Below are positions 15,119 to 26,561 of a DNA stretch of 64,000 bases, piece by piece. Below the pieces are notes generated by a model. That model had not been told where the DNA came from, searched no databases, and saw only the letters and a list, made by a program, of their open reading frames with translations. The translations under genes and the position numbers were made by a program. Positions within the stretch are counted from its first letter, which is position 1. Each line of letters begins with the position of its first letter. Source of the DNA: Campylorhamphus procurvoides (taxonomy: Eukaryota; Chordata; Aves; Passeriformes; Dendrocolaptidae); NCBI GenBank assembly GCA_013396655.1, contig WBMV01002681.1, positions 2,108,001-2,172,000 of the forward strand, given 5' to 3'.

Positions 15119-18024
15119 ACAAACTTTTTCAAATGGCACATTTTCTAAGTAGTTTTAGTCTTTACACTGGCATTGTTCCCAGCCTATGGTTCAGTGGTTC
15201 CTGGTAGTTGACTACACTATGCACTTTAAAGAGGAAGGCAAGAAAGGTCAAGTTGTTCATAAAATCATTAGTGAAATGTCAGAAACAATTTAGTCTAAAA
15301 AAAAAATCTCACTGAAGATAAGAAGTACCCATTATAAAACATTCCTTCCAACTGCATTTCTAGTCTATTGAATTCATCAGATAAGGATTGGACAGTTGAC
15401 AAAAATGAAATGCCAGTATGTAAGACCCATATCTCTAGAATATTTTTTCTGTAAAAGCCCTTTTTTCAGGAAAAAAGAAGGCTTTGATTTTGGGAGAGGG
15501 CAAAGGCTTAGTTTTGTTTGAAATGCAAACTCGGATTGAAAGTAATTTAACATAATTTCTCATTGTGACCTCAAATTTAGCTTGAGGTTAAAGTTAACAG
15601 CTAGCAGGTGATAAATAAGCTCAATATAGTATCATTCGATTACACTATGACATAGTTTATCGTAATAGTATCATTTCTTGCACAGTGTGAAAGTGTCCCA
15701 GCAGTTTACCTCATTGAGTCTTACCTAACAACAGAAGAATTTGAGGGTAGGGTTAACCCCTTTTCTAGCTTTTTTTCCTATCCATTGGAAAGGAAGTTTG
15801 CAATCTGCTCCTCTGTCTCTTGTCCTTCAACCCAAACACATCCTGTTCTGAGGAAGCAGAAATCCCTCCTGCACTAGTGTCAGAATGTGATAGCCTGTGA
15901 TACAAGAGAAGGAGCAATTGATGCAGACTGAGTTCAGTGAGGGAAGCAGAACTTGTGGGAGAGCTATGAAGCCTTCAGCAGGGCTCAGATTTTTATTTTT
16001 AATATGGGAAAATAGAACTGTTGAGACTGACTTGATCTCAAAGGTCTTTATAATTCAGAAGACTATGACTACTTTAGGCTATTTTAAAAACATGAGCTGC
16101 AGGTTTTTCCCTGGTTTTCAGAGCCAAGGAAGATTGATGTTTGCAGCTCTGTTGTGCCTAAATATTCTGTATGAATAAAATATTTGCCTCTGGTTAAAAG
16201 GATATAATAGTGGATGGATGGCCCTCATCTTTTCCTCTTTTATGAAGAATTTGGTCATTTTTAGTTCTGGGACTCATAATACATCATTAGTACCAAAGAA
16301 CCTCCTAGTGTCAGGAACTCAGTTTAACAGAGATTCTTAGTTGAGAGACTCTAAGACTTTAAACCCTGAATGACAAAAAATGTAGTTTATGTTGTTTCTG
16401 TTTAGACTAGTGTTTGAATCATTTTATTATTATTATTGTATTAAGCAATACAGCCCAATGTGATATTTGGGTAAAGCAGTGTTTATAGGAATTTGGCTTC
16501 ATTTATGGCATGCCCAGTTCTCACTGGGCATTGACATAATTATTGACATTGGCATAATTATTGACAGCACCTGATGCATTTATGATTCAATTATAGAGTA
16601 TTTAATTCATATGCCTAACAAATGTTCTGTTGTATTGAAGTCTTATGTTCATTTGCAGATCTTGACAAAACTTTATTTTGTTGACATTGCCTATTACAAC
16701 AAAGGGATTGACATGATGTATGCTCTAGACACTCCTGTTCAGTCCTGGCAAGATATATATGCTTCAATAGTGGTTCAGTAGGTGAATCATAACTCAACAG
16801 AAGATTTTATGCCCAAATATAGCAAGGGTCATATAGCACAAAAGGCATTCAGGTACTTTGAAATTATATCCTTTTTAGAAAATTGGAAAAAAAAAGTTTC
16901 ATGTTTACAAACGAAGTGACTCTTTCCATGCCTTGATTGCATGTGGTTATCAGGGCCTTAGAAGTCCAGTGTGCTCTTAGATGCAACTTTTTCACAGTTC
17001 TTTGTAACTGGCATTATGTATTGGGCTACTGCTCACCTCCTGGTACTTTTCCTTGCAAACACTCTCTTTATTTGGTTTGTGTGATAACAAGGCTAGAATT
17101 CCGAAAAGTGAATCCAAACCTCTTCCTGCTTAGTTCATTTTTCCTTTATCTGCTCGAGCATGAAGATTTATCATGAAGTTTATTGACATCAGAATATGTG
17201 GTCCTTCATATATTCCTCACTTAATGAATATTAATTTATTTGATCAAGAAATCATATATCGCCTCACAAAACTATCCATTTTACGATTAAGGTGCTGTTC
17301 AGACAGACCTCAGACACGTGTTTCCATGATTTTCTTATTGAAAATAAAAGCAATCCTGCTACTTAAACCCTAGCTAATATTTTTTAAAACAATTTATACC
17401 AGCCTGGATCTTTCTATTATGATGAAACGTGTACCTTGATAAACAATACAAATGCATAGATTTTTTTTTTTATACTTCCATGACACAAAGAGTAACGTGT
17501 TTCTGATTTGCTAACAAATGAAGATCTTTCTAAGCAAATGACACTCTGACTGCAGTTTACTGCAGCTTTTCATATTTTGATGGATAGCTGCAATTCAAAG
17601 GATAAATTATGGGTTATAGAACTGGCTGAGCTGGAAGTTAGGATGTTTTTCCACTTCTCCCACAAATGTGGAGGAAGACTAGCTCATTACTGCACTTGCA
17701 TTTCCATGTATACAGTTTTCTATAGGTGTATTATATACTCTGCTACTTACATTTGGATTTTCTGTGGAATCAAGTATTGCAAAATGAAAGCCTAAAGACC
17801 ACCCAAGCTGGCATTCGCTTCAGCAAAATATTGAATTAACCTAGGTTTAAGCATGTTCTCCTAGAATCAAGGCAGAGGAGACAAGTAATTTTAATAAAAA
17901 ATCTATTTACCGTTTTTATATAGAGGAACAGAATATAATTTATTTGTGTGCCCATCTGGACTAGATTGCTCATTTTAAGTTAATTTAACAAATGATAGAC
18001 TGCTACTGGCCTCTTTTTTCCCAG

Positions 18025-18216
18025 GAGAAGAGGTTGACAGACAGCTGTGTAGAGATGCTATCTACCCAATCCCGGTTGCCTGCGAAGCTCCATGCCCAAA
18101 GGACTGTGTGCTCAGCATGTGGTCTGCCTGGTCCTCCTGCTCACACACCTGCTCCGGCAAAACCACAGAAGGGAAGCAGATGCGTGCCCGCTCCATTCTG
18201 GCATATGCAGGTGAAG
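18025..18216 (+). CDS. THSD7A: THSD7A exon, TSP1 repeat with WSAWSSC core
   Basis: This 192 nt exon begins after a strong acceptor (ttttttcccag, AG at 18023-18024) and ends at donor gtaaga (GT at 18217). Both ends are phase 1. The reading starts (G)EEVDRQLCRDAIYPIPVACE and ends near RARSILAYAGE. It carries the end of one TSP1 repeat and the start of the next: CPKDCVLSMWSAWSSC, then CSHTC. The WxxW unit (WSAW) is a C-mannosylation-type motif, and the CSHTC serine/threonine resembles the O-fucose site of TSP1 repeats, though the usual Gly after the second Cys is Ser here. The other two frames are broken by stops or give unrelated peptides. Upstream coding sequence must lie beyond the window, since nothing TSP1-like was seen in 1-18024. 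Confidence 0.9.
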
Positions 18217-20954
18217 GTAAGATCGCATACTCTTGCAGGCTCCTGTTTGGCTGTGAACTCTCAGCTGTCTCATGTCGAAGTAATTTCTTGATCTACAGAA
18301 ACAAGTATTAGATGGGGTTGTGCTTTTTAAAATATAGAAAAATTATTTAAGTGCCTATCCTACAGTACTCCTGGTGCCTAAAGCTGTTTTAAAGAGGAGA
18401 TTTTATTTTGCTCATTTTTTATTATTCTCCTTAATGTTACTATTTTTATTTCAAATAAATGGTTTACTTGTTTTCTATTAAAATTAAATAGGGAAAATGG
18501 TTTATCTGATGCCCCATGATTTTTAACTTATGTCAGCTCATGAACATTTTTATTCATAGCAGGACTTTGGTTTTGTCCTGCAAGTCTTCACTTACAAATG
18601 GTTTGCATTCATGTAAATTGCTCTGTAGCAAATGCAAAGAAAAGACATAGCTGGAATATAAACCAGAAGAAAAAGGGGGTTTTTAGATATGGGTTCATAT
18701 CTATTCTTCGATGATATTCCATGTTTCCTACAACAGGTTTTGTTTGGGTTTTAAGTAATTGTGGGGAGGGAAAGGGTTGTGGGTTGTAGAGCATTCTATA
18801 CGGAACATGGTTCTAAAATGGTCATGTCAGGTGTGCCAGGGTCCGCCTGATAAAATGCCTTGTGCAACACTGGGAGCCAGGAGACACAGTCACCAAAGAG
18901 TTTTTAGAAAATGTTTACTCACATGTATTACTGACAGAAAAGTTAAATGCCTTCAATAGAAAGGGATCACATATACGTGTTAATTCTTTAGAACTGTTAA
19001 GGATTTTATTACTCTAGGATGAAATTTAGCTGAAAAGTGAAATCTGTAATGTATGGAAGCAGTGAAACAGAATATCTGTACACCACTATTTACAAACACA
19101 GCTAACATCACTGCTAAAAGTGTGCAGTGTTTGAAAGAATTCAGGCCATTGTAAAAAAAAAAAAAGTAGCAGAGCATTTTTAACTTCTTCCCTGAAAAGA
19201 GCCTTTGCTAGAAGTGTAAGCAGCAATCAGAACTGTACTCTATTTTAGTGGATGAATCAAGTAAGAAGTTACTTGAATGGATCTATGCAACAAAGTAGAA
19301 TCTCTTTTAAAATTACGAACAAAATGGCGTTTATGTTGCTCCATTTTTTTAATAGTGTGTCAAATGGACTCATTTCTGAGGGAAACACAGAGCCAGATAA
19401 TTCAAATAAACCTGTATTTGTGTCCTTCTTGCTTTTGCATCTAGGTAAAAACAATTGATTTTTTTATATACTTTTGAAGTTTTACTGAAGACAGAAATTT
19501 AAACTCATGAAAATCATGCCACAGAAATGAAAACCTAAATTTTTAAAAACCGTTATTATCATCCTTATGCTTCTTCTTAAAAAATAGTCTTTTTATTCTG
19601 ACTTTGATGCTTAATACAACCTAGGTTAATTTACAAAGCTGCAGAAGCAGCAAAGTTGTTCAGCATAGCCTGGATTTTAGGTATGTGAATTTTATTTATG
19701 TTTGTTGTGCAATGATCAGAATTAGCACAGAGTGATCACAAAGATGGACAGATCTCAAACCACAGAGGTAATAGTGAAAAGATCCCTAAGCTAGTGCTGA
19801 GAAAGCTAACTCATTGCCTAGGTGTTGTAGTGCTTCAGCTTCAAACCCCAAATTCATTCACATCTTGGTCAGACCTCTTCAACACCATGCTCCTTTGCAC
19901 TCTGTACAAACTCCAGAGAATCAAATATATAAAAAAAGAGCCTTCCAAGGCTTAGTATATTGTTACAGTTCTAGCTGGAAGGTACTTTTCACCTTTTCTT
20001 GTATTATATTCAAAATGTATCAGTTAAACTTCTATTTTTTTTTATGCTTCACTGGTATTAGAGTTATTGTCATCTTCCTCCTCATCCATCTCTTATGCCT
20101 TTTAGTCATTTGCTATGTGACAACTGAATGACTTTTCACCTCCACAATTGCATGACAAAGATCAGCCATGTTCCCAAAATATAAAACACTGATTGGCGTA
20201 GTTGGAACTGGAAGGTCATTTTATGTTCTAGGGGCACAGAATGTATTCTTGTATCTGAACATCTGTATTTGGCTTATATGAAAAGGAAGCTTCACATGAA
20301 CACTTGTTGACAAACATGCGGGTCTCAGTTCTATTCAGAACTCGAAAAAAATGCACAATACTGGAGATGAAAACCCTGTAAGCATTGCGTATAACTAAAA
20401 CTCCCAAGTCACATACACATAAGACCAGTAATTCCATTTACACCTTCAGAAAACAGCTGAAACAGCTGTTCCTGTGAAGAGTCCCACAACAATTTTCTTT
20501 TGTATTTTTGAACCTTTCCTTGAACTGTAGGTATGAGAGACAGATCAGGATAGATAAGCTATTTGAGAGTAATTTCTGTATAATGCAGCCATGATATCTG
20601 AGATTTTTTTATTCAGTACACAATAGGACAAATATATTGTAGATAAGTATATACTATTCCTAGTATAAACCAGGATTGGATATTAATTAATGAAAGAATG
20701 TACACGACTGTTGCAATCTATGAATAAGTCTAAACTTGTCTTCTAAGATGACATAAGAAGTCCACATTTATCAGTATGAGTCACACATCCTCCCCCTAAT
20801 CATGGTGAATTCAATTCACAAGCATAGGAAGATCAAAGCATTGCAGGTATTACATATATAGAGAATACTGCAATCCCTCTAAGTACCTGAAGCACTTAAT
20901 TCTTACTTATTTGAGTACTTAAACATGAAAACCCCATTAAAATTTTTGAGAATC

Positions 20955-21065
20955 TGTAAAATAGATCTTTTATAAAGATCTTTTATCTGAATAAATAGAT
21001 CTTCAATCTGATCTTTAATTTAATCTCTAATAATTAAATAGATCTTTTATCTGAATCTTAGATAG
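20955..21065. repeat. Degenerate local repeat of GATCTTTTATCTGAAT units
   Basis: AAATAGATCTTTTAT occurs at 20959 and again near 21037. GATCTTTTATCTGAAT occurs at about 20977 and 21040. Shorter GATCTT pieces lie between them. It looks like a small decayed tandem duplication. Confidence 0.7.
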
Positions 21066-22286
21066 CTTCTTATTAAGTATTGTCTGTGATTCTCAGTTTC
21101 TCTCCCCTCTGAAATAAAAAATACTGTATATTGTCATTTTGCTTGTTAATGTTGGCAAATGACTGCCTGTACCAGATTCACACCCAAAAAAATATTTTTC
21201 TTATTATTTCCCATCTATCTATGCTGCTGAATTGGTTTGATGAAACCGTCAGTTAACATAACTGGCCACCAGGAAACTGCCACAGTATAATTGATGTTTT
21301 TGGATGACTTAGATTAGGAATAATTCAGTAGTATTATAATAATTCCTCAGTGACAAGAAGAGCTTAACAAGAAAAATATAAGTCATATGTAAATTACAAT
21401 AGTGACAAAGTTTTCTAATGAGCTCTGGGCTACTGACTTTCCCTCCAGCAAGCACCACACTGACTTCTGCCCAAGCCAGGAGCTGACCTCAGTTGTACAC
21501 CCTCTCATCGTCATTTCCTCATTCAGCACAAGACCTTTTCCTTATGGTCAAACCACATGCTGCAGAGCCTCAAGAATGGTGTGGTCATGCACATCTGGGA
21601 TAGGCTTATTTACTTATTTGGTGGCAAGAGAGAGAAGAGTCTCTTTTCTCAAGATAAAGACATACTGTGGTTTGAGAGATAATTCCATGTGGAAAGGGGT
21701 GTCACAAGAACCATTTCTGGTATCTTTTTTGAGATCACTGTCCTCAGCTGGAAGTTTTGAAAGGCAGAGTGATTTATAAATTTGTCTGCCTGTGAGCCTC
21801 CCTACAGTGGTCACTAATTTGTGTCACTGGCAAGTATATCTTCATGTTACAGTAAGAAACTCGGGAAAGTCACTGTCTCAAAATATAAAATGACAGCAAA
21901 GGACACAGTGATGTTACCTGATACATCATATAGTTATTCTGCATAAATCTAATAAAGCCATCCTATATAGATCAGCCTATCTCTGTTGAATGTGTTTGGG
22001 TTTTTTTGGTTCATATTCTGTTAAATATTTCTGTTCTTTTAATTTTCTGTTTGCAATAAATCTTATATAACTAGTAATATGCACTAAGACTACTTCAGCT
22101 TACAATTAGACCTGAGACTAAAATGTACTAAGTGAGTCTTAGTTTTTCAGTAAGTAGTAGTTTTGCAGATTGATTCTGTATTGATTACAGATTGCCATAG
22201 ACTGACAGTGTCATACGGCGTAATGCTAATGCTGTGGATACATTCTACGTTTTATCAGTAATGCTGATTTTTGAAAAGTAAAGACC

Positions 22287-22318
22287 TAAAAAAACCCAAA
22301 ACAAACAAACAAAAAAAA
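22287..22318 (+). repeat. A/C-rich low-complexity tract
   Basis: aaaaaaacccaaaacaaacaa is followed by acaaaaaaaa. It is of the same composition class as the tract at 10892. Confidence 0.8.
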
Positions 22319-25300
22319 GGGTCAAATGCAAAGAGAAAAATAATTTGATTTAAAAGCTGAATTTAATAAAATGAGATTGAAGGGCAATTTTGTTTGGTAT
22401 ATTCTCTTAGGGCAGGGATGCATGTGCATAGCAATGTCTTACTATGCCTATTGCATGCTCATAGATTATAAAAGTATAAAGACTATTTAGTGTGACTTCA
22501 TATATCATGGACAACACTAAGTTAGATAGTATAGAATATCAGTTGTCCTCATCAGATACTCTGTTTGACAGTAGCTCTTCTTGTACACCTGCAAAACTGA
22601 TTTATTGAATATGTAAGAAATAACTGGACCAAAGGAATTTTTATTTTTTGTATTTTCCTGGCTTGAAATAACAGTTATTGGTAATTATATCTGAGAGCAC
22701 AGACCTGAGTAATTGTTTTCCCAGCAAGGTTTCTCATACACTAAAGAATAAGGTTTGGACAACATGGGTTTTCTCATGAAACAGGAATAAAAAAACCCCA
22801 TGTAGTTTTGGAACTGCGGAATCTGAATTTTCAGGCAAGACATACAAAGTGACCTGATACCTGTGTATGCTGGTGAGCTGGGGCAGAGGATGTTACTCTG
22901 CTTTTCCTCTAGTTCCGAAGCCCATCAGCTCAGATTCCTGACTGTAGTGTGGGGTCTTGGGTTCAATTCATATCCATGAAAAGACTTGAGGACCGAACTC
23001 TCATTTCCCATGGGTGCACTCTGTCTCCTGTCCTGCTGTGTATTGTAGGGCAGGTCTGCTTGGTTTGTGTAGCTGGCATGCACCACGTGAGGAAGCATCA
23101 ATATTTGCAGAACTTGGAACAATCTTTGTTCTGTCTTCAGGAAGCACAGCTGCCTTCAGGAGTGCCTACCTCATTCCTCCAGAAAAGAAATGAGCAACAG
23201 CTCACCCACTAGATTACAAAAGACACTTCAATCACATCAGTTTTCTCAAACTTTAAGATTATTACGGCTGGTTTGAAATGCATTTATAAAACTATATGCA
23301 TTTGTAAAAAATGAGTGATATAAAAATGACTAATTGAAATTATATAAAATGCTTTTAAAAATGTTAAGCATTTTGAAATTTGAAAGTTATCAAGTTAATG
23401 TCACAAAGAAGAATTGTAAAATCCAATCACTGAACATCCTAGAGTGAGATGTCTCACCCATTGCCAACTCCAAACCAGGCAGAAAAGCAATCTAGGCATA
23501 CAACAACTCTGTTAGGGCGCTCAAGGAAACTGCCTTCATATCTCAGCTATTTTATCAGTAATATGCAAGTCCCTCTGCAAAGCTAGTCCATTGTTTCTAC
23601 TTTGCTTAAGTATTCAAACCTGAAAGGAAGTGCTTCAGCTCCAACTGTTTTTTGTACCTTGAAATTATTATTTTTGGTACTGCCAAGCAGTCACTTACTG
23701 TCATTTGATCTTGTGTTATTAAAGAATGTATTTATTATTGTATGTCCCTTTTTGACACATTCTGGTGAAATCAAATGTCTATTTTATTTTTTTTTCTGTG
23801 ATACTTGTTAACTTTTATATTCCTGTCAAACCTGCCCTATTTGGTGGATATGCCCCTTAAAGTTGAGCAGCCATGATCTCGTTACCCCTAAATGGATGTT
23901 GTAAAAGGCATCTCTAACTGCCAGTTTCCTAACCCTTTTGGCTTTTTCTCTACCTATTTAAATTTGAGGGAGCACAAGGAAATGCTGTTTTCCTGGAGAG
24001 AATGGCACATAAATAGTTGGGATTTTTTATTACAACATTTGGTAATAGCGATAGTTGGGTTTTATTTTAGTAATATTGTTTCCATATTTTGTTCAGTCTT
24101 TACACGTTTTTTTACCCTCTGGTTTAGTCTGAACAGAACTGGATCCCCACTGAGCTACAGACATTAATGCCCCAATGGTTTTCATTTACAAGTCAATGTC
24201 AGTTTCATTTTTTCCCTTGAATATACATTCTTGCATAGCTGTCAAAACTGAACCTAAATTACCACTTTATTCTCGAATGCCTTAGGAACTGGTGGCTATG
24301 GCATCCAATTCTGGGGAAACATTTCTTCTGACACACACCCCTTTAATCTATTAATTTCCTTAAATATTTGCCTTGTGTTTCTTCTTGAGCTAACATCAGG
24401 TGAAAATAACTAATTTGGTAACCCTCCTTATGTCTTTTAAGTTTTCCTTTTTTATCCCTATTACTGGTGGAATATGTCTAGACTCCTATTATGGATCTAT
24501 TTTCTCTTTTGTGACAAATAATTTGTGACTGTTCCTTTTCCTAATTTTCTTGCCAATATTCCTGTCTGCTGGTGTTAGCTGGAAAAGTTTTTTTTCCTGG
24601 AGAATGCTGACTACATGACTTTTTGAAACTTATTATGTAAGCATAATTTTATTTTGCCATTTGTTTTTTTTCTTTTCTTTTTTTTTTTGAAAATGCATCT
24701 GGCATTTTGTCTTGATGCTTTGCACACTGAAGTATTTTTAAGCAATTCTGATAAACTTGAGTTGCATCCATTCTGAATCAAAACAATATTAAGTTATTTT
24801 TCAATTATGTTTGCATATTTGTGGGGTTTTCCAATTCCCCTTCACAAAATTTAAGATTAGATAGTCTGTGGCATGACATCTCAATATGATGTTTACTGTT
24901 GCTTGGTTGCATCAATATTTTTATCCCAAAGCCAGAAGTTAGAAATATCTCTAGGAAAATAATTTGAGAATTTGGATTTTATGTTGTGGTTTCATTGAAT
25001 GGAGCTTTTCTCATGTTTGCTGCAGATCTAGACGTACAGAGAAAGCAACTCAGGGTATAAAATATTTTTGTGCTGACTTGTGTTAACACTTTGACTTGTG
25101 TTACAGTACTTGAAGCATCCATTGTTTTTTTGATTACATTTATTTTAGTTTCTCTCAACAATGAGTGCTTAAAATGCCTTCCCTCTTGCATGTCTGTAGA
25201 GCAGGAGGTTGACCTGAAGTTCAGTGCTGTGATATAAAGGGCAATAGACTCTCCAACATGCATTTGGTGTGAGCATACATTTTTGTTTATAGAGAAAAGT

Positions 25301-26228
25301 TGTACAGCTCATCTGCATTAACTAATTTAAAGCTCTTTTTTTTCAGTTGTCTTTCGTACTCTTCCTACCTTTTGGAAAAGGCTAAAATGTTATTTAGATT
25401 TTTTCCTGCCTTTCCATCAGTTGGAGATAGGAGTCCTATTGTTTCTTGTAGGCCACAAATGTTTAAGCTAATTCTTAAGCCTAGATTCTTTATGTCTAAT
25501 AACACCATATATCTAGCAGGCATGCTGTCTGCTCACAGAACTGGACATCTACTACCCTATGATCAAGTCTAGTATGAAAAACCTCTTTACTTTTCATGGA
25601 GGACTGGGCGCCCAGAGTGGCTTTGAAGTGCTTGAATGTAATAAACTGAGCATACTATCTGAAACTATACAAAACAAAGATAGCATTATCTGAGCTTGTC
25701 TTCACAATTATTGACACTTGAATGCATTTTAATCTTAACCTGCAACAGCCTTTGTTATCTCAATCTGGACCTGAAATTGCCAGCTGTGCCATCCTCTTTG
25801 GTAATTACATAATATGGATAAGCATCCACTGGGAGCTAGGACAAGAGCACCAAAAATCTTTTTAATTGATCCGTGAATTAGACATAAACAGTGGTCTTTA
25901 CACATGCATAACTAGAATAATTAACCATTTCTTCTGCCTAGAGCCTTCTTATGTCCGTATGTGATCTCTTGCAGTCCATTCTAGAGAACCTCAAAATTAT
26001 AAGGCTGTAGATTACTCCAAGCACATTAGTGTGTTTCAGAAGTTATTGTTTTGGCATCCTTATGGTACAGATTTATATACTGTCCATGAATCGTCTGCTC
26101 TGTGTGGCCTGTTGACTGAAATTTGTCAAAGTCAAAATTGGGCATATGAAGAGGAGGAAAAAGAAACAGCATCTCTTGCATGCAATCAAACTGATAATGT
26201 GTAACTAGTAAGATTTCAAAGGTTTGGG

Positions 26229-26270
26229 CTTGTGGTTTGTTTTGGGTTTATTTGTTTTTTGGTTTTTTTT
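26229..26270 (-). repeat. G/T-rich tract close to an exon
   Basis: Runs of TTTGTTTTGGGTTTATTTG and TTTTTTGG lie 57-98 nt upstream of the exon at 26327. Its right end forms one arm of the inverted repeat at 26261-26283. Confidence 0.8.
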
Positions 26271-26283
26271 AATAAAAAAAACC
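26261..26283. repeat. Inverted repeat, 10-bp stem, before exon 26327
   Basis: ggtttttttt, loop aat, then aaaaaaaacc forms a perfect 10-bp stem with a 3-base loop. It lies about 44 nt upstream of the splice acceptor at 26326, within a G/T-rich tract (26229-26270). A branch point for this acceptor would fall just downstream of or inside the hairpin. Confidence 0.8.
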
Positions 26284-26326
26284 CCTCCTTCCACTGAGTG
26301 AATTTTGCCCTCCTTTGTTGTTCCAG

Positions 26327-26561
26327 GAGGAGTACAGTGTCCAAATATCAGTGCCCTACAGGAAATGCGCAGCTGTAATGAGCACTCCTGCACTGTGTAC
26401 CACTGGCAGACCGGCCCATGGGGACAGTGCATAGAGGACACGTCTGTGTCTGCTTTCAACTCCTCCGCCAGCTGGAACGGAGAGGCCACCTGTTCTGTGG
26501 GGATGCAGACAAGAAAGGTCATCTGTGTGAGAGTCAACGTGGGACAAGTAGGCCCAAAAAA
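26327..26561 (+). CDS. THSD7A: THSD7A exon, TSP1 repeat
   Basis: This 235 nt exon follows acceptor ttgttccag (AG 26325-26326) and ends at donor gtaaag (GT 26562). It starts in phase 1 and ends in phase 2. It reads (G)GVQCPNISALQEMRSC, then EHSCTVYHWQTGPWGQC, then a Ser/Asn-rich loop, then CSVGMQTRKVICV, and ends near VGQVGPKK. This finishes the repeat begun in the previous exon and starts another whose first Trp lies in HWQTGPWGQC, without a classical WxxWxxC. PNIS and FNSS are N-X-S sequons, so N-glycosylation is possible. A T-rich/A-rich inverted repeat sits about 45 nt upstream of the acceptor (see separate entry). Confidence 0.9.

Larger units (their letters stand above)
1..18024 (+). other. 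THSD7A: THSD7A intron (3' part), no gene seen
   Basis: This AT-rich stretch has no TSP1-like reading frame on the + strand and no other recognisable gene on either strand. I take it as the intron before the first visible THSD7A exon, whose phase 1 start requires an upstream exon. It contains a T24 run, an A/C-rich tract at 10892-10977, a G/T-rich tract at 13726-13767, one CR1 copy at 14361-15118 and a short 18-bp-period duplication (cataattattgaca at 16535 and 16553). A small conserved regulatory element or noncoding RNA could be missed by reading alone. Confidence 0.8.
18217..26326 (+). other. THSD7A: THSD7A intron, 8.1 kb
   Basis: This phase 1 intron lies between donor gtaaga and acceptor ttccag. 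It is AT-rich with an A13 run at 19153-19165, a local GATCTTTTA-repeat patch at 20955-21065, an A/C tract at 22287-22318 and a G/T tract just before the acceptor. The stretch 21400-21830 is less AT-rich and open for about 125 codons on + but resembles no family I know. I see no interspersed repeat of the CR1 type here. Confidence 0.8.

Noticed and set aside
17992..18291. 99-codon open frame overlapping the exon at 18025
   Set aside because: It is a different frame from the one that continues into the next exons, and its peptide has no TSP1 pattern. It is a shadow of the real exon.
21402..21779. 125-codon + strand open frame in the 8.1 kb intron
   Set aside because: No recognisable domain or splice support, no match to THSD7A, and an open frame of this length is expected somewhere in 64 kb by chance.
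26327..26335. Possible alternative acceptor in caggaggag at the exon start
   Set aside because: The first AG gives a continuous frame with the exon before; moving three bases would also be in frame, but nothing in the sequence favours it.
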